A stretch of 64,000 nt of DNA from Lachnospiraceae bacterium (GTDB taxonomy: Bacteria; Bacillota; Clostridia; Lachnospirales; Lachnospiraceae): contig JAFYBJ010000004.1 of the NCBI GenBank assembly GCA_017540265.1, positions 62,001-126,000 on the forward strand, read 5' to 3'. The position numbers were made by a program, and so were the translations under genes. The notes under the pieces were generated by a model. That model had not been told where the DNA came from. It did not search any database and worked only from the letters and a program-made list of their open reading frames with translations. Of the stretch, positions 1 to 9,276 are shown in pieces (within the stretch, counting starts at the first letter, position 1; each line of letters starts with the position of its first letter).

Positions 1-426
1 AACCATCTGGTCAAGACCTGTCTCCGACATAGCCTCCGAGACTTTTTCTTCAAGCTCCTCCTATGCCGCAAGCTTCGCCGCCTCAGCTGCCGCAAGGGCA
101 TCCTGCTCAAGCTTCTTTGCTATATCCTCGGCATCATAATCCTCATCAGCCTCATATCCTGTTGAATTGATATATTCATCAAGGGCATTAAGCTGGCTTA
201 CGCCGTTTGATATGAGCATGCCGTCACCTATAGCCGTAGCTCCCGCCGTAAAAACGGAGAAAGTCTGGGCAAATGAAGCAGCCACCTCCTCGAATTTCTG
301 TGCATCCACGGTTGACATGGAAAACAGAAGCACGAAGAAGCACAAAAGCAGATTCATCAGATCTGAGAATGTGGACATCCACGCCGGCGAACCGGGGGCT
401 GACATTTCTTCCTTTTTCTTTGCCAT
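1..426 (-). pseudogene. motB: MotB stator protein, N-terminal part, interrupted by in-frame TAG and cut by window edge
   Basis: Peptidoglycan-anchored half of the flagellar stator. Visible residues 1-121 contain the MotB signature: a short cytoplasmic start, then a single membrane helix (about 20-40) with the proton-binding Asp in the segment FSDLMNLLLCFFVLLFS, then the plug/linker region. A TAG stop occupies 61-63. The same frame stays open from 60 down to 1 and reads EELEEKVSEAMSETGLDQMV, a plausible charged linker leading to the OmpA-like domain, which would lie outside the window. So this is a nonsense-interrupted motB, a sequencing error, or a read-through case. It follows motA by about 44 nt, as expected for a motAB pair. 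The upstream ribosome site is weak. Confidence 0.8.
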
Positions 427-470
427 TTATATCTGTTCTATCCTGTAATGATAAGCTCTTTTTAACTGTT

Positions 471-1274
471 TCAGCCCTCGCCGCCGCCTTCTTCACCGCC
501 GGCGCTGCCTCTTTCCTTGGGCGCTAAGAAACTCTTTAACTTTTCTTCTATGACACGGGGATTTTCACCCGCCTGTATGGAGAGCAGTCCCTCTATCATT
601 ATCTCCTTCACCTGAAGCTCCATATCATTGAACGCCGCAAGTTTCGTGGACGTAGGCGTACATATCCAGTTTGCAAGCATGGAACCGTACAGTGTGGTTA
701 TGAGAGCCACGGCCATGGAAGGACCGATGGAAGAAGGATCATCCATCTGCTGAAGCATGTTTATGAGACCGATAAGTGTACCGATCATACCCCACGCAGG
801 GCCCATGGATGCAACATCCTGCCAGAATTTTATCCTGCCCTTATGTCTTGCATCCACATTTGCAAGCTCTGTCTCCATAATACCGCGGACAAGCTCGGGA
901 TCCGTGCCGTCCACAACAAGCATTATGCCTTTCTTCAAAAAGGCATCTTCAATATCGGTGGCCGCTTCTTCAAGGGAAAGGAGACCTTCCTTTCTTGCCA
1001 CGTTTGAAAGCTCGATTATCTTTTTTATTATATCCGGGGCATTTAACGCAGGCGGCTTGAAAATAAGAGTGATACTCTTTAATCCGCCGGTGAAATCCGC
1101 CATGGGATTGGACATCATGATAGCGCAGAAGGCGCCACCGAAGGTGATGATGGCCGACTGCGCATCCAGGAAATTTCCCATATTGGCGAAATTGATACCG
1201 TTAGAACTGTAAACTATACCGAAAACGATCATGAAACCGCATATGACCATTCCAAGTAATGAAGCTATATCCAT
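471..1274 (-). CDS. motA: Flagellar motor stator protein MotA
   Basis: Proton-conducting stator subunit that pairs with MotB in the cytoplasmic membrane and pushes on FliG. At 267 aa it has the family's usual length. Four membrane segments are visible at about 5-24, 38-55, 155-175 and 185-207, with a large cytoplasmic loop between the second and third. The conserved proline region MGPAWGMIGTLIGLI precedes helix 3. The C-terminal tail is unusually Gly/Glu rich. A good GAGGAAAG ribosome site precedes the ATG. It lies between flbD and motB in the fla operon. Confidence 0.95.
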   Translation of the reverse strand: MDIASLLGMVICGFMIVFGIVYSSNGINFANMGNFLDAQSAIITFGGAFCAIMMSNPMADFTGGLKSITLIFKPPALNAPDIIKKIIELSNVARKEGLLSLEEAATDIEDAFLKKGIMLVVDGTDPELVRGIMETELANVDARHKGRIKFWQDVASMGPAWGMIGTLIGLINMLQQMDDPSSIGPSMAVALITTLYGSMLANWICTPTSTKLAAFNDMELQVKEIMIEGLLSIQAGENPRVIEEKLKSFLAPKERGSAGGEEGGGEG

Positions 1275-1374
1275 TTTTATCTTTCCTCTGCCGCATCCTC
1301 ATCGTTCCATCAATCCGGACGCTGACGGATAATATTTTATGTAAACAGAAAATCTGACCAATCTAATACCGGTC

Positions 1375-1590
1375 TTAAGCTTTCCCGCCTTCCGTGTTTA
1401 TCGGGATAAGACCATAGATTTCCTGCTTATAGGATTTTACTCGATTTTTTATCTCTTGTCTACTTTCTTTTACGATAATACGTTTTCCGGTGGTTAACGT
1501 AACTATTGTATCAGGCGCCTCCTCAACACATTCTATGAGATCCTGATTTATTAACACCACCGTACCGTTTAATCGTGTAACCTCTATCAT
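1375..1590 (-). CDS. flbD: FlbD family flagellar protein
   Basis: Small (71 aa) protein typical of the slot between flgE and motA in Gram-positive fla operons (FlbD/SwrD type). In B. subtilis SwrD raises motor power; that role is inferred here. The segment MIEVTRLNGTVVLINQDLIE is the family's conserved start. The open frame extends 13 codons further upstream, but the ATG at 1588-1590 has a GGAG site about 9 nt before it and matches the family N-terminus, so I start there. Confidence 0.9.
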   Translation of the reverse strand: MIEVTRLNGTVVLINQDLIECVEEAPDTIVTLTTGKRIIVKESRQEIKNRVKSYKQEIYGLIPINTEGGKA

Positions 1591-1732
1591 ATGCAAATCT
1601 CCGTTTTTATGTCTACCTGTTAATGCCATTCAAAACAGATCGATAATACACTTTCAGAGCCTGCAGATACCCTAAAGCACGGCAGCTGCAGACTCTGATG
1701 ATCAGATCACTTATCTTTTTATTTTAAAGGCC

Positions 1733-3523
1733 TTATCTCTTAAGGTTTACCAGTTCCTCAAGCAGCGTATCGGACACTGTTATGATACGTGAATTTGCCT
1801 GGAAACCTCTCTGTGTGGTAATAAGCTCCGTAAATTCGCTTGAAAGATCCACGTTTGACATTTCCAGAACACCGGTCTGCATCGAACCGCCGCCTGCGGT
1901 GATATCCACACCGATGCCGTCGAATTCTCCGGAGTTAAGGGTTGCCGAATAAAGATTGTCGCCTTCCTTTTCAAGACCTGCGGCGTTTGAGAAATTTGCA
2001 ACCGCTATCTGGCCAAGAAGCTTTGTCTGGCCGTTGTCATATGCGCCGTATATCATACCGTTTCTCTGTATGGATACACCTGTCATGGTACCGAGTGCGC
2101 AGCCTGTACCGTTTCCTTCCTTGTCACCGGAGGTCGCACCCACAGTGGAAACCTGATCGTTATTTAAGTTCTTGGTATCCTTTATATCCACGGATATCTG
2201 TTCAAAAGGATTATCTGCCGTGCTTGTCTTCGGTGCCAGGTTGAGATTAAAGCTGGTGATGTTCATTCCGTTAATGGTCTGAAGACTTCCTGTTTCCTGA
2301 TTATAGAGAACGGATATACCTTCGCCCTCAGGAAGCACGTAACCTGTAACAAGGAGAGTGCCGTCATTTGCAAATAATTCGGTTCCGTTGTCAGTTGCCA
2401 CATTACCCTGGCTTAAAAGCGTACCAACAGCTACTTCCGTAACATTCCCATCCGCATCCGTATCCTGTACTGTCTTTGAAAGGAACTCCTTGTATGCCTC
2501 ATCTCCCGAGAAGCCGTATGCTTTTGCATATAGATTTGCAAGGGCGATCTGCTGCTCATCCGCGCCCTCAAGCTCACCGGTCTTAACGTTATATCCGGCA
2601 AAACAATCCGCAGGATTAAGATTTGAAGTAGTGGCTGCTACCGTGTTTCCGTTTGCATCCTTGTACTCATATTCAATATCCTCGCCGCTCGTAAGAGCAA
2701 GAGTACCTGCCGTATTCGTATATTTTTCGTTTAAGCCGTAAGCCTTTTCCCTTGATGCATAGGTATTGCTTAATTCCGTAGTGAAAATGCTGGCATCAAA
2801 TTTATCAAGTATGGATTCATTATTGGAATCAAGCACATTTTCAAGTTTAAGTACATATTTGCCCAGATCGTCCGTACCGTTCATCTTGAAACGTGCCGTG
2901 TAAGGATAACCCATGTTGTCATAGAAAGAGAGGTTTATTACCTTTCCCTCTTCACTCTTTATCTGGGGATCGTTCTTATCAACTATTCCGTTCATGGTGG
3001 CAAGTGTGGTAGCCACGGGATCGCTGGTAAGATTCTTTGCGCTCATTATCTGGAGCTTGGAAACATTATCCTGAACTATCTCGCCTTTATCATTTACCTG
3101 CCAGCCCATAACATTGTATCCGTTTGAGCTCATGGCCAGATTACCTACGGCATCCACATAGAAAGAACCGTCTCTGGTGAAAAAATTGGATGAGCCGTTT
3201 GATACAACGAAGAAGGAATCACCGGTGATGCGCAGATCGAAAGCGTTGCCGGTATTCTGTGTTGAACCCTGCTGTGTGATGGCAGTGCTTATTGCCGCAC
3301 TCTGAACACCAAGACCTATCTGCTTTGCATTGGTTCCCGCAGTTCCGGTGGTAGCATTGGGACCGCTGGCAGACTGTGTGGTCTGGTACATAAGTTCCGA
3401 AAAAGTGATCGACTGTGATTTATATGCTACGGTATTAACGTTCGCGATATTGTTACCGATAACGTCCATCTTTGTCTGGTGTGTTTTTAACCCCGCAACT
3501 CCGGAGAAAAGTGATCTCATCAT
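1733..3523 (-). CDS. flgE: Flagellar hook protein FlgE
   Basis: Structural subunit of the flagellar hook. Residues 1-35 carry the rod/hook N-terminal signature (SLFSGVAGL followed by MDVIGNNIANVNT), and the last 40 residues (LSSEFTELITTQRGFQANSR) form the conserved C-terminal coiled-coil half. The variable middle is large (596 aa in total), which is common in clostridial hooks. Two ATGs are adjacent at the start, and either could be used behind an AAAGGAGGGC site. The gene follows flgD, whose product caps the growing hook. Confidence 0.96.
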   Translation of the reverse strand: MMRSLFSGVAGLKTHQTKMDVIGNNIANVNTVAYKSQSITFSELMYQTTQSASGPNATTGTAGTNAKQIGLGVQSAAISTAITQQGSTQNTGNAFDLRITGDSFFVVSNGSSNFFTRDGSFYVDAVGNLAMSSNGYNVMGWQVNDKGEIVQDNVSKLQIMSAKNLTSDPVATTLATMNGIVDKNDPQIKSEEGKVINLSFYDNMGYPYTARFKMNGTDDLGKYVLKLENVLDSNNESILDKFDASIFTTELSNTYASREKAYGLNEKYTNTAGTLALTSGEDIEYEYKDANGNTVAATTSNLNPADCFAGYNVKTGELEGADEQQIALANLYAKAYGFSGDEAYKEFLSKTVQDTDADGNVTEVAVGTLLSQGNVATDNGTELFANDGTLLVTGYVLPEGEGISVLYNQETGSLQTINGMNITSFNLNLAPKTSTADNPFEQISVDIKDTKNLNNDQVSTVGATSGDKEGNGTGCALGTMTGVSIQRNGMIYGAYDNGQTKLLGQIAVANFSNAAGLEKEGDNLYSATLNSGEFDGIGVDITAGGGSMQTGVLEMSNVDLSSEFTELITTQRGFQANSRIITVSDTLLEELVNLKR

Positions 3524-3559
3524 AAGCCCTGGCCCTCCTTTAAGGGAATGTTTTCTGTA

Positions 3560-4225
3560 TTAAATATCGGCATCAACCGCTTTTGACTTTAGCAAAAGCA
3601 GGGCATCTTTGTATTTTTCCACAGATTCTTTGACATCGGCGGAAAGAAATCCCGCTTCGTAATCGCTTAATTCATCGTATTCATCCATTATCTTCTGAAG
3701 CTCTTCGATGTTGGAGATATTTAAAAGCTTGGTATCAGGCAAAAGCGCAAGCTTTGAAGCAAAGCTCTCCGCCTTATCGTAAGCAGCAACATATTCATCA
3801 CCAATAACAGTCTCAAGATCGTCTATGGAATAAAGCGAACCTTCGATCGAAAGATATGCCTTGCCTTCCTCATAGGTCACAAAATCAACTTTGCCGCTTA
3901 TCTCTTCCGTATTGCCGGAATCATCAGTAACATTCATTATAACATTCTTACCTACCAGACTGTCAGCCTTTACGGAATTCATGGCATTACCGATAGCCTG
4001 TATCTCGGATACCTGCGTGAAGGTCGCATACTGGCTTATCCACTCCGTATTGGATGTAGGCTCTAAGGGATCCTGATTCTGCATTTCCGCTACAAGGAGA
4101 GTTAAGAATGCATCGGAATCTATGTTTGATGTGCCCGTCTTTGATTCATTCGCATTTTTAAGAGACGTGCTGGAAGCCGTCGACTGCTGTATCTGTCCAT
4201 CCTTTACTGCTGCCATAAGTGCCAT
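3560..4225 (-). CDS. flgD: Flagellar hook-capping protein FlgD
   Basis: Scaffold for hook assembly. The diagnostic FlgD N-terminal motif is present at about residues 38-75: DAFLTLLVAEMQNQDPLEP, then QYATFTQVSEIQAI. The middle resembles the FlgD beta/Tudor region. The last ~75 residues are acidic and helical with no motif I recognise, which makes the protein longer at the C-terminus than minimal FlgD. A strong AGGAGGGC site lies upstream, and the gene follows fliK by 14 nt. Confidence 0.94.
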   Translation of the reverse strand: MALMAAVKDGQIQQSTASSTSLKNANESKTGTSNIDSDAFLTLLVAEMQNQDPLEPTSNTEWISQYATFTQVSEIQAIGNAMNSVKADSLVGKNVIMNVTDDSGNTEEISGKVDFVTYEEGKAYLSIEGSLYSIDDLETVIGDEYVAAYDKAESFASKLALLPDTKLLNISNIEELQKIMDEYDELSDYEAGFLSADVKESVEKYKDALLLLKSKAVDADI

Positions 4226-4239
4226 TGTCCTGCCCTCCT

Positions 4240-5685
4240 TTATGCCCTGTAATCCATTCTGTTTCCGTCAGATCTCATCATATCCGCGGTCACCATATCC
4301 GCTTCGGAAATATCTTCGAGACCGTCTTCTCCAAAGGGACCTAAGTCAATCCTTCTTGTCGCCCTGCGAAGTCTCTCTCTTTCATCAGCCTCGGCATCAG
4401 ATGAGCCGTTATTTCCCTGTTCAAGATTTTCTTCAAAGGCATGGGATGATACCGTAACCTCAACCGCCTCTATCTTGACACCCTGCTGTTCCAGGTTCTC
4501 CTTAAGAACCGCTAACTGGCTTTCAAGCGCTGCCCTTGCAGCATCAGTCTGTGTGGTAAACTCAGCCGTGAGAACGCCGTTTCTGCTTACGAGATTTACT
4601 GCCACATTACCAAGGCTTGCGGGATGAAGACTCATCTCAAGTGACTTAAAATCTTCCGTCACATTAGCCTTTATATGATCAAGTACCTGCTCAACAGTCT
4701 TTGAGTAATCTTCCAGATATGTCCGGGGAATATTCTGCTCATCAGAAGCAGAAACAAGTGCGTCTGCATCAGCCGTATTTATTCCGGAATCAACATTCTG
4801 GATATTTACTTCGGATACTCTGTCCGAAAAACGCGTATCGCGTCTGTTATCGCTATGGGAAGAAGAATTCCCGTTCTTATCATCCGTCTGGCCGGCACCT
4901 TTTTGCGATAAAGAAGCATCCGCCTGTCCCTGTACTTCCGCCCCTGCCGCAGTAACCGCTATATCATCATCCGTCGCATTCAGGGGCATTTTTATAACAT
5001 CATCTGCGCCCTTTGCCGCATCAGCATCAGGCAAAACCTCAACGGGCTCAGATGCCACAAGGTTTTCCTCAAAAAATTCAATATCCTCAGGGCTTATATC
5101 AGCTTCTTTTAAAATATCGGAAACAAGATTTCCGATCTGCTTTGCGGCATCATATGCGCCGGCATCAGTTATCAGGCTTAAGGTATTGCCATCTGAAAGT
5201 ACCTCTGCGGCAAGAAGATTGATATTCTCAGGCTGTAAAAGATCCGCTGCCGTAAGACCAAGCTGTTCCATGATCTTTTCAAGTTCTTCAAGATCTATAT
5301 CAAGGATCTCTGCGGTACCTTTAAGTATATCTAAAACACCCTTTTTAGCTTTTCCCGCCTTTTCACTGGGGATTTCCGCCTCATTATCTGCTTCTTTTGC
5401 ATCCTTCAGAGCCTGCTTATCTTCAGCCTTTGAAGTATCTGCCTTTTCTTTTACAGGCTTATCCTCTGTCTTTGAAGCATCCCTTGTATACGCATCATCA
5501 GCCTTTCTCTTCCCGCTTTCTGTTTTTACGGGTGCCGGAGCCTCGTTTAAGGAATTCTTTCCGGCATTGTCAAAAGCCGCCTGAAAAGCCTGGTCATCGC
5601 CCGTGGCTTTCCCCTGCTTTCCCATAAGATTATCCGTGTAATTTCTAAGGAGCATTGCCCCGTTCATATCATTTACTGCTGTCAT
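4240..5685 (-). CDS. fliK: Flagellar hook-length control protein FliK
   Basis: Secreted molecular ruler that switches export from hook to filament substrates. The N-terminal ~330 residues are low-complexity, Lys/Asp/Ala rich and poorly conserved, as usual for FliK. The C-terminal Flg_hook domain is recognisable at about 345-420, including LEMSLHPASLGNVAVNLVSR and the helical QLAVLKENLEQQGVKIEAVEV. A GGGAG site precedes the ATG. Its position between the ylxF/motE-like gene and flgD matches other Firmicutes. Confidence 0.92.
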   Translation of the reverse strand: MTAVNDMNGAMLLRNYTDNLMGKQGKATGDDQAFQAAFDNAGKNSLNEAPAPVKTESGKRKADDAYTRDASKTEDKPVKEKADTSKAEDKQALKDAKEADNEAEIPSEKAGKAKKGVLDILKGTAEILDIDLEELEKIMEQLGLTAADLLQPENINLLAAEVLSDGNTLSLITDAGAYDAAKQIGNLVSDILKEADISPEDIEFFEENLVASEPVEVLPDADAAKGADDVIKMPLNATDDDIAVTAAGAEVQGQADASLSQKGAGQTDDKNGNSSSHSDNRRDTRFSDRVSEVNIQNVDSGINTADADALVSASDEQNIPRTYLEDYSKTVEQVLDHIKANVTEDFKSLEMSLHPASLGNVAVNLVSRNGVLTAEFTTQTDAARAALESQLAVLKENLEQQGVKIEAVEVTVSSHAFEENLEQGNNGSSDAEADERERLRRATRRIDLGPFGEDGLEDISEADMVTADMMRSDGNRMDYRA

Positions 5686-5774
5686 AAGTTTATCTCCCTA
5701 TGCATGATAGTTTCCATCTGGATTATTTATCGTCATGTGCAGCCGTAAACTTAACCCCTTACCGATATGCTCGC

Positions 5775-6632
5775 TTACCCCGGATCCATGACGCGCGTCA
5801 CCTGCGCCGCCATTTCCGCATTCATGGCCCCCAGAATGGCACCTCTCTGAGCACTTGTCATGTTCTTCAGTATCTTACCCACCAGATCTATGCTCGATCC
5901 CATGGTGTTGAATATAGCTGCCGCCTGCTTCGGATCCATCGCCGCATATGCCGCCGCATAATCCTTTATTTCCGAAGATACAGCCTCCTTCTGCACCACC
6001 TGGCTGTAAATGTATTCCGCAGTCTCCGGATCCATCTTCTCATAGTATTTCTTGTATTCTTCAGCTCCGGGGCCGTTATCCGCATAGACTACGGATTCAT
6101 AGAACTCATTTTTTATCCTCTGGAATTCTGTCTGCTTTTCTTCGAAAGTCTTAAGTCTCTGTACCTCAGCCTTAAGCTCGCCTATTTCCTGCACATAAGT
6201 CGAATTGGCGGTCTGGGCGCTGGTAAGTTCAAGCTCTAAAGCCTTTATCTGATCCACCGCATCCGCAAGTGAAGAATAGCCGTAATAAGCTTCCATATCC
6301 TCTGTCTCCGTTACGGAATCCGAGGGCAGTATCTTATTTAATACAGGCACTCTCCCTATAACCGGCTTTAATACATTGGAACCTATGCCTCCCACATCGA
6401 GCTTTATAAGTATCGCGAGTATGGCAAGCCAGATGATAACTATAAAGGCAGTAACTAAGAACATGGAAAATCCACCGCCCGGCGCGTCATCATCCAGATC
6501 GGCTTCCTTATCGGAAAGTTCCTTTGCCTTTTTCCTTGCTTCCTTATCCTGAGCCTTCTTCTCGGCTTTTAATTTTTTTCTTTCTTCGGCGAGTTTCTTC
6601 TTTTCCGCCTTTATGTCGATTTCTTCAGCCAT
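5775..6632 (-). CDS. YlxF/MotE-like flagellar protein with MgtE-N-like domain
   Basis: 285-aa membrane-anchored protein in the fliJ-fliK slot occupied by ylxF in B. subtilis. Residues 1-50 are highly charged coiled coil, about 55-78 form one membrane helix (FSMFLVTAFIVIIWLAILAI), and about 125-190 are again coiled coil. The C-terminal ~95 residues contain the MgtE N-domain-like repeat (KMDPETAEYIYSQ, AAMDPKQAAAIFNTM, AQRGAILGAM). MotE-type proteins are thought to act as stator or assembly chaperones; that function is inferred from position and architecture. It starts 6 nt after fliJ ends. Confidence 0.8.
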   Translation of the reverse strand: MAEEIDIKAEKKKLAEERKKLKAEKKAQDKEARKKAKELSDKEADLDDDAPGGGFSMFLVTAFIVIIWLAILAILIKLDVGGIGSNVLKPVIGRVPVLNKILPSDSVTETEDMEAYYGYSSLADAVDQIKALELELTSAQTANSTYVQEIGELKAEVQRLKTFEEKQTEFQRIKNEFYESVVYADNGPGAEEYKKYYEKMDPETAEYIYSQVVQKEAVSSEIKDYAAAYAAMDPKQAAAIFNTMGSSIDLVGKILKNMTSAQRGAILGAMNAEMAAQVTRVMDPG

Positions 6633-6638
6633 ATGTCA

Positions 6639-7088
6639 TCACTCCCCGGACCTTGTGCCGTAGGTATAGCTTGTAAGTCCGTCAATCTCCCTCATCTCAG
6701 CAGCCGCCTCTTCTGCCATAAATTCCTCGAAAGCTTTTTCCTTAAGCTTTTCATGGATCTTTCTTTCCTTTACGGCATCCTCCATCCTTACCCTGGCGCT
6801 TTCAAGATTCTTCCTTGCAACGTTTACCTTTGCCTTCTGCTTTCCTATCTCTTCCTCGGTAAAACGCTGCTCGTATTTATTCTCCATTATCTTTTTTATG
6901 TCTATATCGCCGCATCTTAAGCTTTTAGCCCTCTCAGCAATATCATGAAGCCTGTTGTTTAAGGATTCGAGCCTTTCCTCCTCCTCATTCAGGATCCTTC
7001 GTTTTTCGGCAAAATTCTGCCTGGCCTGCTCCTCAAAATTTTCCATCAGGTTTAAAATGTTCTGAAGTCTGTAATTAAAGCGGGCCAT
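6639..7088 (-). CDS. fliJ: Flagellar export chaperone FliJ
   Basis: 149-aa, almost wholly coiled-coil protein (MARFNYRLQNILNLMENFEEQ...), the usual FliJ size and start. FliJ sits in the centre of the FliI hexamer and couples it to the export gate. Identification rests on length, coiled-coil composition and position directly after fliI; sequence identity in this family is low. Ribosome site GTAGGAGC lies 8 nt before the ATG. Confidence 0.88.
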   Translation of the reverse strand: MARFNYRLQNILNLMENFEEQARQNFAEKRRILNEEEERLESLNNRLHDIAERAKSLRCGDIDIKKIMENKYEQRFTEEEIGKQKAKVNVARKNLESARVRMEDAVKERKIHEKLKEKAFEEFMAEEAAAEMREIDGLTSYTYGTRSGE

Positions 7089-7105
7089 AAACTGCTCCTA
7101 CTTGC

Positions 7106-8407
7106 TTATCCGGCAAAAAGCTTTTCCATTTGGTCTATCGTATCCTGATAGCCTGTTTTTTCATCCACATCCTGCATTAGGAATTCATTTACCGCGTCTA
7201 TCTTCGATATCGCATAATCGATATGCGGATTCGAGCCCTTTTTATAAGCGCCTATATTTATCAGATCCTCGGAATCATTATAGGTTGCCAGTACATTCTT
7301 TAATTCGCCGGCTGCTTTTCTGTGCTCCTTTGTCGTTACCATGCTCATACATCTTGAGATGGACTGCAGCACATCCACCGCGGGATAATGATTTTTATGG
7401 GCCAGTTTTCTGTTTAACATTATATGACCGTCCAGTATGCTTCTGGCCGTATCGGTAATGGGTTCATTGAAATCATCACCGTCAACAAGAACCGCATAGA
7501 TGCCGGTGATGGATCCCTTATCGCTTTTTCCCGCTCTTTCAAGGAGCTTCGGCATTTCCGAATAAACAGAAGGCGGATATCCCCTGGTAACCGGCGGCTC
7601 TCCGGTGGCAAGACCTATCTCACGCTGTGCCATGGAAAATCGTGTAAGATTATCCATCATGAGCAGGACATCCATTCCCCTGTCCCTGAAATATTCCGCT
7701 ATAGCCGTGGCTGTCTGCGCCGCTTTCTTTCTTTCAAGCGCAGGCTTGTCCGATGTGGCCACAACCACAACCGATCTCTTAAGACCTTCCTCTCCAAGAT
7801 CCCTTTCTATGAATTCCCTTACTTCCCTTCCGCGCTCTCCTATAAGAGCGATCACATTCAGTTCAGCCTTTGTATTTCTGGCGAACATCCCCATGAGTGT
7901 GGATTTTCCCACACCGGAACCGGCAAATATGCCTATCCTCTGTCCCTTTCCCAGGGTGATGAGGCCGTCAACCGCCTTTACACCCAAAGGAAGCGGTTCA
8001 TCTATTATGGATCGTTTTAAAGGATCCGGGCTGTCAGCTTCTATGGGATACCAGGTCTCACCTGAAGGCGTAAAATCCGATACCGGCCTGCCGAAACCGT
8101 CCACCACCTGTCCCAAAAGAAAATCCCCTACCTGGACGGACAGGGGATGATCCTCATTTTCGACTATGCATCCGCTGCCTATCCCTTCTGTCGAACTGTA
8201 AGGCATGAGCAGTGTCATATTATTCTTAAATCCCACCACCTCGGACATTATCACACGTCCGTCTGTTGTGGTTATGCTGCACATATCCCCCATCCTGGCA
8301 TCGGGACCCGCACTCTCAAGGGTAAGCCCCACGACATTAACGATCTTGCCAAGCTTCCGGTAATAAACCTTTGCGGCAGCATCATATTTTTCAAGAAAAG
8401 AAGGCAT
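7106..8407 (-). CDS. fliI: Flagellum-specific ATPase FliI
   Basis: ATPase of the flagellar type III export apparatus. Walker A (FAGSGVGKSTLMGMF) lies at about 165, Walker B-like VLLMMDNLTRF at about 250, and the F1-beta-like segments GERGREVREFIE and GEPPVTRGYPPSVYSEMPKLLERAG are all present. About 433 aa, normal for FliI. The frame opens slightly earlier (a GTG at 8417-8419 and an ATG at 8416), but those sit on the GGGAGG site. The ATG at 8405-8407, 11 nt after it and just past the fliH stop, is the likeliest start. Confidence 0.95.
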   Translation of the reverse strand: MPSFLEKYDAAAKVYYRKLGKIVNVVGLTLESAGPDARMGDMCSITTTDGRVIMSEVVGFKNNMTLLMPYSSTEGIGSGCIVENEDHPLSVQVGDFLLGQVVDGFGRPVSDFTPSGETWYPIEADSPDPLKRSIIDEPLPLGVKAVDGLITLGKGQRIGIFAGSGVGKSTLMGMFARNTKAELNVIALIGERGREVREFIERDLGEEGLKRSVVVVATSDKPALERKKAAQTATAIAEYFRDRGMDVLLMMDNLTRFSMAQREIGLATGEPPVTRGYPPSVYSEMPKLLERAGKSDKGSITGIYAVLVDGDDFNEPITDTARSILDGHIMLNRKLAHKNHYPAVDVLQSISRCMSMVTTKEHRKAAGELKNVLATYNDSEDLINIGAYKKGSNPHIDYAISKIDAVNEFLMQDVDEKTGYQDTIDQMEKLFAG

Positions 8408-8408
8408 C

Positions 8409-9257
8409 TTATTCATCACCTCCCGGCGTATAGCTTAAGATCTTAAGTTCAGCCGAAAGCATCTCAAGCTGAGTGCCTAAGGAGCAGTCCCATATGCCGC
8501 TCTCCGATTCTATAAGGCAGTCATTTGCTCCAAGCGTCACATCCTCCACAACTTCAAAGCGGTCAGGAAGCACCCCCGTGCCCTTTGCCAGCTCTTCCTT
8601 TGAAGCCTGGACATTATCATAATCCACTGCAGAAACATGGATTATATAATTTCTCGAACCGTCTATGTTCGTAAGCGCCCTGTGAAGCAGATAGTTTATG
8701 GTCTCACGGTCATTTTCAAGCCGTATGCCGCATACCTTTGCATAGATATCCGAAAGTTTTTCGACCAGTGCAGGTTCAAGCTCCTCGGATTTCTTTTTAT
8801 ATTCAAGCTCTAAAGCTTTTTCTTTTTCATCAAGCTCTGCCAGCTTTTTCCTGTATTTTTCTTCTTCGGCTTTTCTTGCCTCGCTCTCCCCCTTACTGAA
8901 GCCTTCCTCATGGCCCTGCTTTCTTGCTTCTTCCTTTAAAAGCTCTGCCTCAGCTCTCGCTTCCGAAAGTATGGTCTCGGCATTTTCCTTCGCCTCATTT
9001 ATCATCGCCATGGCAAGCTCTTCGCTCACTTCCGGCCCCTTATCCTCATCTTCGTCCGTCCTGTCGGATACAAGCTTTTCCACCACTTCGGCGTCAAGCC
9101 CCTCCGAAAAGCCCTCATTTATGGCTTCGGGTTCTTCTTCCTTTATCTGCTCCGCAAGCTCCGACAGACGCCTGGCAATCCTGTCATTGGCGTCTATTTT
9201 TATCACTGAATTCTGCTTTACGTTTACATTTATGCCTTTTATAAAATTGGAAGCCAC
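8409..9257 (-). CDS. fliH: Flagellar assembly protein FliH
   Basis: Regulator and peripheral stalk of the FliI ATPase. It has an acidic coiled-coil middle (EKYRKKLAELDEKEKALEL), a central segment rich in Ala/Glu, and a C-terminal V-ATPase E-like domain. The frame is open further upstream inside fliG, but no ATG there has a ribosome site. A GTG at 9255-9257 (reading VASNFIKGINV) is preceded by AGAAGG and starts just after the fliG stop, so I prefer that start (282 aa). Confidence 0.87.
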   Translation of the reverse strand: MASNFIKGINVNVKQNSVIKIDANDRIARRLSELAEQIKEEEPEAINEGFSEGLDAEVVEKLVSDRTDEDEDKGPEVSEELAMAMINEAKENAETILSEARAEAELLKEEARKQGHEEGFSKGESEARKAEEEKYRKKLAELDEKEKALELEYKKKSEELEPALVEKLSDIYAKVCGIRLENDRETINYLLHRALTNIDGSRNYIIHVSAVDYDNVQASKEELAKGTGVLPDRFEVVEDVTLGANDCLIESESGIWDCSLGTQLEMLSAELKILSYTPGGDE

Positions 9258-9276
9258 GAAAAACTCTACCTTCTCA

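Noticed and set aside
28..63. Restart of the motB C-terminal half as a separate gene using the TAGGAGG sequence
   Set aside because: The ATG at 30-28 lies 26 nt after that site and only 2 nt after a second GGAGG; both spacings are poor, and the rest of the gene is outside the window.
5700..6239. Plus-strand open frame of about 180 codons
   Set aside because: It lies antisense to the ylxF/motE-like gene, has no ribosome site or protein-like features, and reflects codon bias of the minus-strand gene.
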